This document shows, piece by piece, positions 28,993 through 37,655 of a stretch of 64,000 nt of DNA. The translations under genes were made by a program, and so were the position numbers. Numbering within the stretch: the stretch's first letter is position 1; each line of letters starts with the position of its first letter. The notes beneath the pieces are model-generated. The model was not told the origin of the DNA. It saw nothing but the letters and a program-made list of their open reading frames with translations, and did not search any database. This DNA comes from Tepidibacter hydrothermalis (GTDB lineage: Bacteria; Bacillota; Clostridia; Peptostreptococcales; Peptostreptococcaceae): contig NZ_CP120733.1 of NCBI RefSeq assembly GCF_029542625.1, positions 1,178,001 to 1,242,000 on the forward strand, given 5' to 3'.

Positions 28993-29005
28993 TAATATTG
29001 AGAAG

Positions 29006-29055
29006 AAAAAACTTATGCATTAAATGATAAAATGCATAAGTTTTTCTTTTTTTTG
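29006..29055. terminator. Terminator after rbsB, possibly bidirectional
   Basis: AAAAACTTATGCAT and its exact complement around an 11-base loop, then a T-rich run. The A run on the left side lets it also serve the convergent gene at 29066. Confidence 0.9.
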
Positions 29056-29065
29056 TTTAAACTTT

Positions 29066-29941
29066 TTATAACGAATAGGAAATTATATTCGTTTTTGACC
29101 AATAGTGTGGGATAAGCAGTATTGTTGGTAGCTTTGTATTAGAATCACCCTTAGCTGTGTTAATCTGCGACTGGGTAAGAAAAATACTATTTGTAAGATT
29201 GGCTCCACTAAGATCGGCATCTCGTAAATCAGCTGCAATTAGATCAGCTCCACTCAGATCAACTCCTCTAAGATTTGCTGCAATAAGACATGCTCCTCTT
29301 AAATCTGCACCTCTAAGATCAACTTTTCTTAGGTCTGCACCAAAATAATCTAGTTTATGATAGCTACTATTTTTATTTTTTGAATGAGTTTTCTTTTTAC
29401 TTTGAGCTTTAGTACGAACCAGCTCACTGGTGTTTTTAAGCAGCACATTTACCTTGCTTCTATGATTTTCTATATCCAGTGTTAATAGAGAATTAACATC
29501 AAGAAGGGTAAGTCCTTCAGTTTTGTCTAGCAATGAATTTATCTCATTCTTGATACTGTTATCTGTTTGAAGAATAAATGCTTCAGTAAGATACCACAGC
29601 ATTTCATGAAGCTGCTTCATAATTAAGAATACCTCAAACATTTGTTTAGAAGATTCAGGAGATTGTCTCCAGTTATGTCCTCCATAAGTAACTTGAGCTA
29701 CCTTTTGACCAGCACCAAGACAGTCATAAGCAGTACAACCTTTAAGTCCCTTATTTCTAAGATTTTTGTGAATAGAGCAGGTAAAGTCTGATTCTAAGTT
29801 TATGCAAGGCTTACCCGCGTCTTTATTCGCTGGAAAACCTTCCGAAGCTGAAAAGTACAATGCTACGCAACATAGACCGAAACATTGTTTGCAGTCAGCT
29901 TTTAATTCTGTATTACTCTTATCTTTATCCTTATATATCAT
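29066..29941 (-). CDS. Pentapeptide-repeat protein with N-terminal cysteine cluster
   Basis: A 291-residue protein with two parts. Residues 14-70 hold a cysteine cluster (CKQCFGLCC, then CINLES, CSIHK, CTAYDC), like the YkgJ-type zinc/iron-chelating domain. A helical middle follows. The C-terminal third is a run of pentapeptide repeats ([19 protein letters not shown] and on), which fold as a right-handed quadrilateral helix that in some proteins mimics DNA. The start at 29941 has GAGGT 7 bases upstream; the ATG two codons earlier is too close. Function unknown. Confidence 0.8.
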   Translation of the reverse strand: MIYKDKDKSNTELKADCKQCFGLCCVALYFSASEGFPANKDAGKPCINLESDFTCSIHKNLRNKGLKGCTAYDCLGAGQKVAQVTYGGHNWRQSPESSKQMFEVFLIMKQLHEMLWYLTEAFILQTDNSIKNEINSLLDKTEGLTLLDVNSLLTLDIENHRSKVNVLLKNTSELVRTKAQSKKKTHSKNKNSSYHKLDYFGADLRKVDLRGADLRGACLIAANLRGVDLSGADLIAADLRDADLSGANLTNSIFLTQSQINTAKGDSNTKLPTILLIPHYWSKTNIISYSL

Positions 29942-30057
29942 ATTCATTACCTCACATTAAAAAAATATAAATAAAATTTACCAATAAATTATATCATATA
30001 CAGCGTGTGTTTCAACGAATACATTAGTCATTAATTAGCATGAAGCAAATTTGTATA

Positions 30058-30102
30058 TTTACAAAATAAAAAGTGTAGTGTATAATCAAAACTGTACTAC
30101 AC
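30058..30102 (+). promoter_or_regulatory. Promoter and likely operator of the GntR-ABC operon
   Basis: TTTACA (30058-30063), a 17-base spacer and TATAAT (30081-30086). The inverted repeat GTGTAGT (30073-30079) and ACTACAC (30096-30102) brackets the -10 box, a good fit to a YtrA-type autoregulatory operator. Confidence 0.75.
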
Positions 30103-30154
30103 ATAATAATACAGATAACACATGTAATACAGATATAACGGAAGGAGGGTATAC

Positions 30155-30562
30155 ATGTTTGAATTAGATTTAAGAAGCAGATTACCTATATATGAACAAT
30201 TAGTAGAGAGATTTAAGGAACTTATAATTAGTGAGGTTCTAAAAGTAGATGAAAAATTACCTTCAGTGCGTACACTTTCAAAACAACTTACAATTAATCC
30301 TAATACTATTCAAAAATCATATAGAGAGTTGGAAAGACAAGGATACATATATTCTATAAAAGGGAAAGGAAGTTTTGTAATGTCATCAGAAAAAATTACA
30401 AATTCTGAGAAATTAGCAAATATAAAAAAGGAATTAGCTAAAAATTTATCTGAAGCGATTTATTTAGGAATGGATAAAGTTGAAATTATAGATATGGTTT
30501 CAGAGACTGAGCGATTGGTTAAAGGGGGAGAAGGAAATGATTGTAGCAAAGAATGTAAGTAA
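30155..30562 (+). CDS. GntR family regulator, YtrA subfamily
   Basis: A 135-residue regulator: an N-terminal winged helix (RLPIYEQLVERFKELIIS, LPSVRTLSKQLTINPNTIQ) and the short C-terminal tail typical of the YtrA group, which has no large ligand domain. It probably represses its own operon through the inverted repeat upstream. Relatives in Bacillus respond to cell-wall antibiotics. It overlaps the next gene by 26 bases. Confidence 0.9.
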   Translation: MFELDLRSRLPIYEQLVERFKELIISEVLKVDEKLPSVRTLSKQLTINPNTIQKSYRELERQGYIYSIKGKGSFVMSSEKITNSEKLANIKKELAKNLSEAIYLGMDKVEIIDMVSETERLVKGGEGNDCSKECK

Positions 30563-31433
30563 GTCTTTTGAAGGTTTTAAAGCTTTGAAAGATGTCAGTT
30601 TGAATGTAGAAAAGGGCTCGGTATACGGGTTAGTAGGTTCAAATGGAGCAGGAAAAACTACACTTTTAAAACTTTTATCAGGTATTTACAAACAAGATAA
30701 TGGAGAAATATACATAAATGATAGTGAAGTATATGAAAACATAGATATCAAATCAGATATAATATTTATGCCCGACACTCTTTATTTCTTTGCTCAATAT
30801 ACAATAAAAGAAATGGCTAAATTCTATAAAAGAATTTATAAAAATTGGAATGAAGAGAGATTTAAAAAACTAGAAGAAGTTTTTAATATTAAAACTAACA
30901 AAAGAATTAGTAGTTTATCTAAAGGTATGCAAAGACAAGTAGCATTCTGGTTGAGTTTATCTACTATGCCAAAAATTATGATTCTAGATGAACCAGTTGA
31001 CGGATTAGACCCTGTTATGAGAAAAAAAGTAAAAAATTTAATTATTCAAGATGTAGCAGAAAGAGAAATGACAGTATTTATTTCATCTCATAACTTAAGA
31101 GAACTTGAAGATATATGTGATCATATAGCAATACTTCACAAAGGAAACATGATAATTCAAAAAGATCTAGATGATTTAAAGTCAGATGTTCATAAAATAC
31201 AAGTTGCTTTTGATGAAATTCCACAAGATATTTTAGACAATACAGATGTTCTTTATAAGGAAGAAAGAGGAAGTGTTGCTTTATTAATTGTTAGAGGTAA
31301 AAAAGAAACTATAATATCTAATTTTGAAAAATATGAACCAAAAATTTTAGATGTTTTACCATTAACATTAGAAGAAATATTTATTTATGAAATGGGGGGT
31401 ATAGGGTATGAAATCGAAAATATCATTGTTTAA
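30537..31433 (+). CDS. ABC transporter ATP-binding protein (YtrB-like)
   Basis: A 298-residue ATPase: Walker A GSNGAGKTT, signature LSKGMQRQVAFWLSL, Walker B KIMILDEPVDGLDP, and the switch histidine in FISSHNLRELED. The C-terminal extension of about 80 residues is usual for transporters of this class. It pairs with the membrane protein encoded next, overlapping by 26 bases. The substrate is unknown; context suggests export or envelope protection. Confidence 0.9.
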   Translation: MIVAKNVSKSFEGFKALKDVSLNVEKGSVYGLVGSNGAGKTTLLKLLSGIYKQDNGEIYINDSEVYENIDIKSDIIFMPDTLYFFAQYTIKEMAKFYKRIYKNWNEERFKKLEEVFNIKTNKRISSLSKGMQRQVAFWLSLSTMPKIMILDEPVDGLDPVMRKKVKNLIIQDVAEREMTVFISSHNLRELEDICDHIAILHKGNMIIQKDLDDLKSDVHKIQVAFDEIPQDILDNTDVLYKEERGSVALLIVRGKKETIISNFEKYEPKILDVLPLTLEEIFIYEMGGIGYEIENIIV

Positions 31434-33438
31434 TAAAGGAGTTATATTAAATGATTTAAAAAGATTTTCTTGGATAGGAGTAGTTTACTTATTAGGATTA
31501 TTACTTACTATACCTATGAGAATGATGATGGTAAATAGTGAAGTTGAAAATTATGGGCATTATGGTGCTAATCCAATAAAAAGAATATTTGATTTTGAAA
31601 TTGGAGAGACAATGATTCTAATGGGGGTTATACCTGTTATATTAGCTATTTTATTATTTAGATATATGCATGTGAAAAAATCAACAGATATGATACATTC
31701 TCTTCCTATAAAAAGAGGAAATTTATATAATAATCATATATTTGTAGGTACAGTACTTTTAATACTACCAGTAATTGTAACTACAATTGCTTGTATTATA
31801 TTAAATTCTACATCAAATTATAATGACTATTATAAAGAGGTTTTATATACAATAGATATACTTAGATGGGGTGGAATAACTATAATTTTAAGTATATTAA
31901 TTTTTATGTTTACAGTTCTTGTAGGAATGATTACAGGAATATCAGCTGTTCAAGGTGTATTGAGTTACATATTTTTATTCTTACCTGTAGGGTTAACTGG
32001 TTTGGTAGTTTATAATATGGCAATATATATATATGGATTTAGTGCAGAATCTTATTTAATTGATGATTTATTTAAACTATCTCCATTAACGATAGCACCT
32101 TGTGTACCAAATAAAGATCTTATGAGTTTTAAAGCAATAATAATATATATAATAATTTGTATTATTTTATATATTATATCTAGAGTTCTGTATAATAAAA
32201 GAAATCTTGAAGCAGCATCTCAATCTATTGCTTTTAAAAGTTTTAAACCTATATTTAAATATGGAGTAACATTTTGTAGTATGTTGCTAGGTGGATTCTA
32301 CTTTCAAGCATCAGGAGAGAGTCTTCATTGGGTATTATTTGGATACTTTATTATGTCTTTAATTGGATATTTTATTGCAGAGATTATTATAAAAAAATCT
32401 TTAAGAGTATTTAAAAATGTAAAAGGATATCTTATATATGTTGCAGTAATAATAATACTTTTATTAGGAATGAAGTTTGATATTATTGGATATGAAAAAT
32501 ATGTTCCACAATTAGAAAAAGTAGAAACTATATACTTTGATAGAGGTTTTTATAGATTAACACAAGATGAAGAAAACAGATTTTATAATGATGAAGATAA
32601 TTGTAAAAACATTCAACAGCTGCATAAGGAGATTATAAATAATAAAGAGAAAAATTTAAAAAGTAAAAATTCAAATGAATCTATTTCTATTGCATATAAA
32701 TTAAAAAATGGAAAAGAAATAAGAAGAAGATATTTTGTCCAAAAAGAAGATTATATTAAATATTTAAAACCTATTTATGAATCTAAAGAATATAAAGAAA
32801 TGCACAATAGAATTTTTGATGTTAATGATTCGGATATTGAAAAGATAACAATTAGACCTGTGGAAAATAGTAATAAAGTAACTTATATAACTGATAAAGA
32901 AGAAATTAGAGAATGTCTAGAAATTTTAAAAGATGAAATAAATAATCAAAAATATGAAGACATGATAGATAAAAAAGCAGCGTGGGCAGATATAGATATT
33001 TCATTAGTAGAAAATAAAAAAGATGATAATGAAGATGGTATAGAAGATAAGTATGACAATAATATAAATCTGAGATGGGATAAATCTTTTGTTAAATTTG
33101 AAAAATGGTTAGAAGAAAAAGATTATATAAAAAATTCAAGAATAACTTCAGAGGAAGTGGCTTATGCGACTGTTGAAAAAAACGAAAATCCAGATGATAT
33201 ACATATAGATCAGTATGGTAGATATATAAATCAGAATGAAAAAAAGGTAAAAAGATTAGATATATTAGATAAAGATAAAATAGAAGTGTGCTTAAGAAAC
33301 TATGAAAATGATTACTATAGATCAAATTCAAACGCAAAGTATATTATAGGGTTTTATTCAGAGGATAAAAATAATATAGTTTATGGAAGTTTCGAGGAAG
33401 AAAGTGCTCCTGATTTTATTAAAGACTTTTTTAAGTAA
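31408..33438 (+). CDS. ABC transporter permease with large C-terminal domain
   Basis: A 676-residue membrane protein. About ten hydrophobic segments lie in residues 20-360, with the MHSLPIKRGNLYNNH loop found in YtrC/D-type permeases. The last 300 residues are hydrophilic, highly charged and probably extracytoplasmic (resembling the DUF6449 region). It should form the channel for the adjacent ATPase. It follows a run of six G as ribosome site. Confidence 0.8.
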   Translation: MKSKISLFNKGVILNDLKRFSWIGVVYLLGLLLTIPMRMMMVNSEVENYGHYGANPIKRIFDFEIGETMILMGVIPVILAILLFRYMHVKKSTDMIHSLPIKRGNLYNNHIFVGTVLLILPVIVTTIACIILNSTSNYNDYYKEVLYTIDILRWGGITIILSILIFMFTVLVGMITGISAVQGVLSYIFLFLPVGLTGLVVYNMAIYIYGFSAESYLIDDLFKLSPLTIAPCVPNKDLMSFKAIIIYIIICIILYIISRVLYNKRNLEAASQSIAFKSFKPIFKYGVTFCSMLLGGFYFQASGESLHWVLFGYFIMSLIGYFIAEIIIKKSLRVFKNVKGYLIYVAVIIILLLGMKFDIIGYEKYVPQLEKVETIYFDRGFYRLTQDEENRFYNDEDNCKNIQQLHKEIINNKEKNLKSKNSNESISIAYKLKNGKEIRRRYFVQKEDYIKYLKPIYESKEYKEMHNRIFDVNDSDIEKITIRPVENSNKVTYITDKEEIRECLEILKDEINNQKYEDMIDKKAAWADIDISLVENKKDDNEDGIEDKYDNNINLRWDKSFVKFEKWLEEKDYIKNSRITSEEVAYATVEKNENPDDIHIDQYGRYINQNEKKVKRLDILDKDKIEVCLRNYENDYYRSNSNAKYIIGFYSEDKNNIVYGSFEEESAPDFIKDFFK

Positions 33439-33554
33439 AAAATATGCATTATGTTGTGCTTATATCCTCAATAGAATTTTTAAACTCATTTTTTAAAATT
33501 TGCGTGGTTTAAATTAGTTTATAATTAGATACGGATTTAAAAAATATAAATTCT

Positions 33555-33598
33555 GCCTCTAAATGGAAAATAAATTTCGTTAGAGGCTAATTTTTTTT
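33555..33598 (+). terminator. Terminator of the GntR-ABC operon
   Basis: GCCTCTAA and TTAGAGGC pair around a 17-base loop, followed by eight T. It lies about 117 bases after the stop. Confidence 0.75.
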
Positions 33599-33700
33599 AG
33601 GTGATTCAAAAAAATACAATTTGTTCCAAAATATGTTTATTTGATGTATAATATTTTGTGGGGATTGTATTAAAAAAGAAAAAATAAAGGGGGACTTTTT

Positions 33701-34546
33701 ATGAATAGAAAAAATAAATTAATAACTTTTTTATTATCTATAATACCAGGGCTATCTCATGTATATCTCGATAATATACAAAGGGGAGCAATATTTTTTG
33801 CAAGTTTAGTTTGTAATTTATTTATGATGTTTTTTACAATTGAGATATTAGGTATATATGAAGGTGAAGCACTAGCAATAGTATTTCCTATTATTTGGTT
33901 AATAGGTATGGTTGATAGTATGGTTTTAGTAGATAAAATAAATAAAGGATATATAGGTAGTGTTGAAGAGTATAATAAAGAATTTGATCTACTATGGGGA
34001 AGTAAGATTAAAAATAAAAAAGTTATAGCAATGCTTTTATCTATAATTCCAGGAGCAGGTCATATGTATCTCAATTTGAAGGAACAGGGAGTTCAGTTAA
34101 TGAGTGCTTTCTTTTTACCATTTTTTCTTACTGATTTTTTAGACGCCAACTTTTTCTTGATTTTAGTACCTATAGTTTGGTTTTACAGCATATTTGATGC
34201 TATGCATAAAGCATCACAAGAAAATTTAGAAGAAACAAATATTTCTATATTCAGTTCATTAACAGAAAATACATTTTTGACAAAAGAGAAAAGTAAAATA
34301 TTTGGATATATATTAATTTCTATAGGATGTATAGCAATATTTCAAAATATACTAATTGATGGATTTGATACTTTAATTAAGCATCTAGGTATTACAAAGT
34401 ACATAAGTATTTATACATTAAAAAGATATTTAACATCAGGCTCTATAGGCATTTTATTTATAATAGGGGGAATAAAACTTATTCGTGGTAGTAAAAAAAA
34501 TAATTCATATAAAAAGGAGAAAATCAAATGCGAAGATGGAGAGTAG
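33701..34546 (+). CDS. Membrane protein with two repeated TM2-like units
   Basis: A 281-residue protein. The motif LSIIPGLSHVYLDNIQRG near residue 12 recurs as LSIIPGAGHMYLNLKEQG near residue 113, each followed by two hydrophobic segments, so the protein arose by internal duplication. Three further hydrophobic segments lie in the C-terminal third. Function unknown. It overlaps the next gene by 19 bases and probably forms a unit with it. A promoter with TGTATAAT lies about 40 bases upstream. Confidence 0.7.
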   Translation: MNRKNKLITFLLSIIPGLSHVYLDNIQRGAIFFASLVCNLFMMFFTIEILGIYEGEALAIVFPIIWLIGMVDSMVLVDKINKGYIGSVEEYNKEFDLLWGSKIKNKKVIAMLLSIIPGAGHMYLNLKEQGVQLMSAFFLPFFLTDFLDANFFLILVPIVWFYSIFDAMHKASQENLEETNISIFSSLTENTFLTKEKSKIFGYILISIGCIAIFQNILIDGFDTLIKHLGITKYISIYTLKRYLTSGSIGILFIIGGIKLIRGSKKNNSYKKEKIKCEDGE

Positions 34547-35466
34547 GAAATTTATCTTCAGGTGTGATGTTTATTATACTAGGGATAGTTTTATTAGCAT
34601 CTTTATTAAAGGGGCTAGTAGTAACTGAATATATATTTAAATTTTGGCCTGTAGTTTTAATAATACTAGGACTTGAAATTATAGCTTATGTCTATTTTTC
34701 AAAAGCGGATAATTCAAAGGTAAAATACGATATATTAAGTATTTTTATGATTATATTAGTAGGACTGTTTAGTATTGGTGCATATACAATATATTCTCTT
34801 GATATAATGTCAAAGTTATCAAGTAGTATAAATAGGCAAGAATATAGTACTTTGATTGAGGATCAAGAAATAAATATAGATAAGGATATAAAAAAAGTAA
34901 TAGTAGATTACCCAACACAATATACATATGCATCATTAGATGTAAAAGAAGGTATTAACAATAAAATTATAGTTTCAGGAAAAGGAACAGTTTTAGCCAA
35001 TTCAAAAGAGGAATCACAAAGTATTATAAATAATTCAAAAATAAAGTCAAGAAAAGTTGGAGATAATCTATACATAGAATTTGAAAATGTGGAAAGAGCT
35101 GAAAATTTAAATCCAGGGGTTACTTGGGTAGGACATACAATATTTTTACCAGGAAATAAGAATATTGAAATACAAGCACACAACCAAAATATAAATATAG
35201 ATGGAGATGCTGTAAAAAATAAATGGGTTGTAAGAAATTCTTCAGATGTAGATATAAATATAGATGTAGATGATAGTTTAGACATATTTGCAACAGTAGT
35301 AAATTCTAATGGATTAAAAGGTAGTGTAGAATGGAATAAAAACAATGAGTTACAAGATGAAGAATCTGGCAATAGTTATACAAAGGGAAATGTTAAATTT
35401 AAAGAAGGCTTAAATAAAATTTATATAATTGAATGTGAAGATGTAAAAGTAAATACTCTATATTAA
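34528..35466 (+). CDS. LiaF-like membrane protein with adhesin-like C-terminal domain
   Basis: A 312-residue protein. Residues 8-85 hold four hydrophobic segments with FWPVVLIILGLEII, the LiaI/LiaF-type N-terminal pattern (DUF5668). The remaining 200 residues are a hydrophilic, beta-rich domain facing outwards (FLPGNKNIEIQAHNQNINID), similar in style to DUF4097. Such proteins often belong to envelope-stress systems. Start follows AAGGAG by 8 bases. Confidence 0.7.
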   Translation: MRRWRVGNLSSGVMFIILGIVLLASLLKGLVVTEYIFKFWPVVLIILGLEIIAYVYFSKADNSKVKYDILSIFMIILVGLFSIGAYTIYSLDIMSKLSSSINRQEYSTLIEDQEINIDKDIKKVIVDYPTQYTYASLDVKEGINNKIIVSGKGTVLANSKEESQSIINNSKIKSRKVGDNLYIEFENVERAENLNPGVTWVGHTIFLPGNKNIEIQAHNQNINIDGDAVKNKWVVRNSSDVDINIDVDDSLDIFATVVNSNGLKGSVEWNKNNELQDEESGNSYTKGNVKFKEGLNKIYIIECEDVKVNTLY

Positions 35467-35496
35467 GACTATATATTAAAATATATAGTCTTTTTT
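35467..35496 (+). terminator. Terminator after the LiaF-like gene
   Basis: GACTATATAT and ATATATAGTC around a 4-base loop, then six T. It begins directly after the stop. Confidence 0.85.
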
Positions 35497-35527
35497 ATAC
35501 TATAGGAATTATTTTTTATTTAGTACC

Positions 35528-35556
35528 TTGCATTATACAGTACTGTGTAATATACT
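35528..35556 (+). promoter_or_regulatory. Promoter of the PadR operon with spacer palindrome
   Basis: TTGCAT (35528-35533), 17-base spacer, TATACT (35551-35556). The perfect palindrome ACAGTACTGT (35537-35546) fills the spacer, where PadR binding would block the promoter. Confidence 0.7.
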
Positions 35557-35600
35557 ATAAATGGAAATAAAGTGAAACTTATATAGGAAAGGAAATAAAC

Positions 35601-35924
35601 ATGAATATTCAGTTTAAAAAAGGTGTTTTAGAGTTATGTGTTTTAGTCTTACTTAGTAAAAATGACTGTTATGGATATGAATTAGTAGAGAAGATATCAA
35701 AATATATAAATATATCTGAAGGAACAGTATATCCTCTTTTGAGAAGACTTCAAAAAGAAGGTTACTTTACAAGTTATCTTAAAGAATCAACAGAAGGACC
35801 ACCTAGAAAATATTATAAAATAACAGATGAGGGTAAAAAAATAAAAAATGAATTAATAGATGAGTGGAATCATTTTGTTAAAGGAGTTAATAGTATTATA
35901 AATGAGGAGGATTTAAATGAATAA
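35601..35924 (+). CDS. PadR family transcriptional regulator
   Basis: A 107-residue winged-helix protein of the short PadR-s2 type: [22 protein letters not shown] and [18 protein letters not shown] are hallmark blocks, with the wing at [14 protein letters not shown]. It overlaps the next gene by 8 bases. PadR genes next to HAAS and DUF4097 genes usually regulate those genes and themselves. Confidence 0.93.
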   Translation: MNIQFKKGVLELCVLVLLSKNDCYGYELVEKISKYINISEGTVYPLLRRLQKEGYFTSYLKESTEGPPRKYYKITDEGKKIKNELIDEWNHFVKGVNSIINEEDLNE

Positions 35925-36480
35925 AAAAGAGTTTATAGATATTTTAAAAAATCAACTATACGGATTACCTAAAGAAGATATAGATGAGATACTTTATGAC
36001 TATGAAGAACATTTTAGCGTAGGTTTGGGAAGAGGAAAGTTAGAAGATGAAATATCAAAAGAACTAGGAGATCCTAAAAAAATAGCTAAATCATATAAGG
36101 CCCATATTGTTATTGAAAATGCACAAAATAACCCAACGCCTACTAATATAGTTAAAGCAGTTATTGCCACAATAGCTCTTGGCTTATTTAATTTAATTTT
36201 TGTGTTAGGTCCTTTTATAGGATTGGTAGGGGTATTGATAGGATTATTTGGGGCAGCTTTAGGAATAACTGTTGCTGGAATAGGAGCTTTCTTTGGTTCA
36301 ATATTTGCACCTGTTTTTGGAGGTAATGTTAGCGTTAATCCTATAGGTGCTGCTTTTATGGGTATAGGAACAACTGCTTTAGGTATACTGTTTCTTATTT
36401 TGAATATCTATGTAGTAAAATTTGCATATAAAGGTACTGTTAAATATTTGAAATACAACATTGATATAATTAAAAAATAA
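35917..36480 (+). CDS. DUF1700 (HAAS) domain membrane protein
   Basis: A 187-residue protein. The N-terminal HAAS domain contains [20 protein letters not shown] and a helical [12 protein letters not shown] motif; three or four hydrophobic segments rich in Gly follow. These proteins are routinely encoded directly after PadR regulators and are thought to work with them at the membrane; mechanism unknown. Confidence 0.9.
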   Translation: MNKKEFIDILKNQLYGLPKEDIDEILYDYEEHFSVGLGRGKLEDEISKELGDPKKIAKSYKAHIVIENAQNNPTPTNIVKAVIATIALGLFNLIFVLGPFIGLVGVLIGLFGAALGITVAGIGAFFGSIFAPVFGGNVSVNPIGAAFMGIGTTALGILFLILNIYVVKFAYKGTVKYLKYNIDIIKK

Positions 36481-36495
36481 TTAGGAGGTAATTAT

Positions 36496-37407
36496 ATGAA
36501 CATAAAAAAAATAGTTACATACTTAGTAATTATAATGGTTATATGCTATGGGGTAGGTATTAGTATAATATCGTTTACGGGGGGATTCAAAGATAATTTT
36601 AGTATTTCATATAAAAATAAAAAAACTTATAATGATTTAGATCAAGAGAAAATTGAAAAAATAGATAATATAAATCAAATATCTATTGAAACTTCAAGTT
36701 GTGATGTTAATATAATTCCTGAAGATAGAGAAGATGTAAAAGCTCATTTATATGGAAATATTACTTCTACATTTAAGCCGGAACTTGAAACTAAAGTAAA
36801 TGGGAACGAACTTTTGATATTTATAAAAAGACCAAACTCATATAGTATATTTAATTCTGACTTAAAGCTTGATATTTTTGTCCCTAAAAATTATAAAGAA
36901 AGTATAGATGTAGATTCTTCCTCTAGTAATATAAATATTCAAAATGAATTAACCTTGAATAGTCTTTCTATAGATTTAAGCTCAGGAAACACTAAGTTGA
37001 AAGATCTAAACATTAAAAATTTAAAATGTGAAGCTTCTTCAGGATCGTTAATAGGAGAAAATATAATTACAAATAATACAGTCTTAGATGTGTCTTCAGG
37101 AACTATAGAGCTAAATAATTTTACTGGTGATTTAAAAGGGGATTCATCTTCAGGTTCAATAGAAGTTAATTATAATGTATTTGATAATAATATTGATTTG
37201 GAGACTTCATCAGGAACTGTAGATATAGGGTTGCCAGATGATGCTAAATTTTATTTAGATGCTGAGTGTTCTAGTGGGAATATAGAATGTGATTTTCCTA
37301 TTGTTGTAAGAGGTAAACAGGAAAACAATACTTTAAAAGGAACTGTTGGAGATGATAAGAATAAAATAATAATAAATACTTCATCAGGAAATGTAAATAT
37401 ATATTAA
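36496..37407 (+). CDS. DUF4097 beta-repeat protein, membrane anchored
   Basis: A 303-residue protein with one N-terminal membrane segment (TYLVIIMVICYGVGISIISF) and an outward beta-solenoid built from repeated SSG units (SIDLSSGNTKL, CEASSGSLIG, DVSSGTIELN, DSSSGSIEVN, ETSSGTVDIG, ECSSGNIECD, NTSSGNVNIY) spaced about 20-25 residues. It is the third gene of the PadR module. The beta-solenoid probably acts as a sensor or scaffold at the cell surface; inferred. Confidence 0.85.
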   Translation: MNIKKIVTYLVIIMVICYGVGISIISFTGGFKDNFSISYKNKKTYNDLDQEKIEKIDNINQISIETSSCDVNIIPEDREDVKAHLYGNITSTFKPELETKVNGNELLIFIKRPNSYSIFNSDLKLDIFVPKNYKESIDVDSSSSNINIQNELTLNSLSIDLSSGNTKLKDLNIKNLKCEASSGSLIGENIITNNTVLDVSSGTIELNNFTGDLKGDSSSGSIEVNYNVFDNNIDLETSSGTVDIGLPDDAKFYLDAECSSGNIECDFPIVVRGKQENNTLKGTVGDDKNKIIINTSSGNVNIY

Positions 37408-37440
37408 AAATTAAATTGGTTTTTATTAAAATTAAACAGT

Positions 37441-37492
37441 ATGTATATCAAAAAAATCTAGTAAAATAGATATTTTGGTATACATTTTTTTT
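37441..37492 (+). terminator. Terminator of the PadR operon
   Basis: About 18 pairs with some wobble between 37441-37460 and 37467-37485, a 6-base loop, and a run of eight T. Confidence 0.75.
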
Positions 37493-37655
37493 GAACTTGA
37501 AATATAGTGTATAAGACTATAGGCATATATAATAAATCTCCAATATATATAAATTTTGATATAATATACATATATTTCATGTATAATGGTAATAGGGAAG
37601 AATTTACAAAATTATAGACATAATATGTCTACAATCTCTTTGAGGGGGCTTTTTA

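Noticed and set aside
29157-29348. A 63-codon frame of repeated ARG/SER/PRO-like units on the plus strand
   Set aside because: It is the antisense of the pentapeptide repeats, whose regular sequence keeps the opposite strand open.
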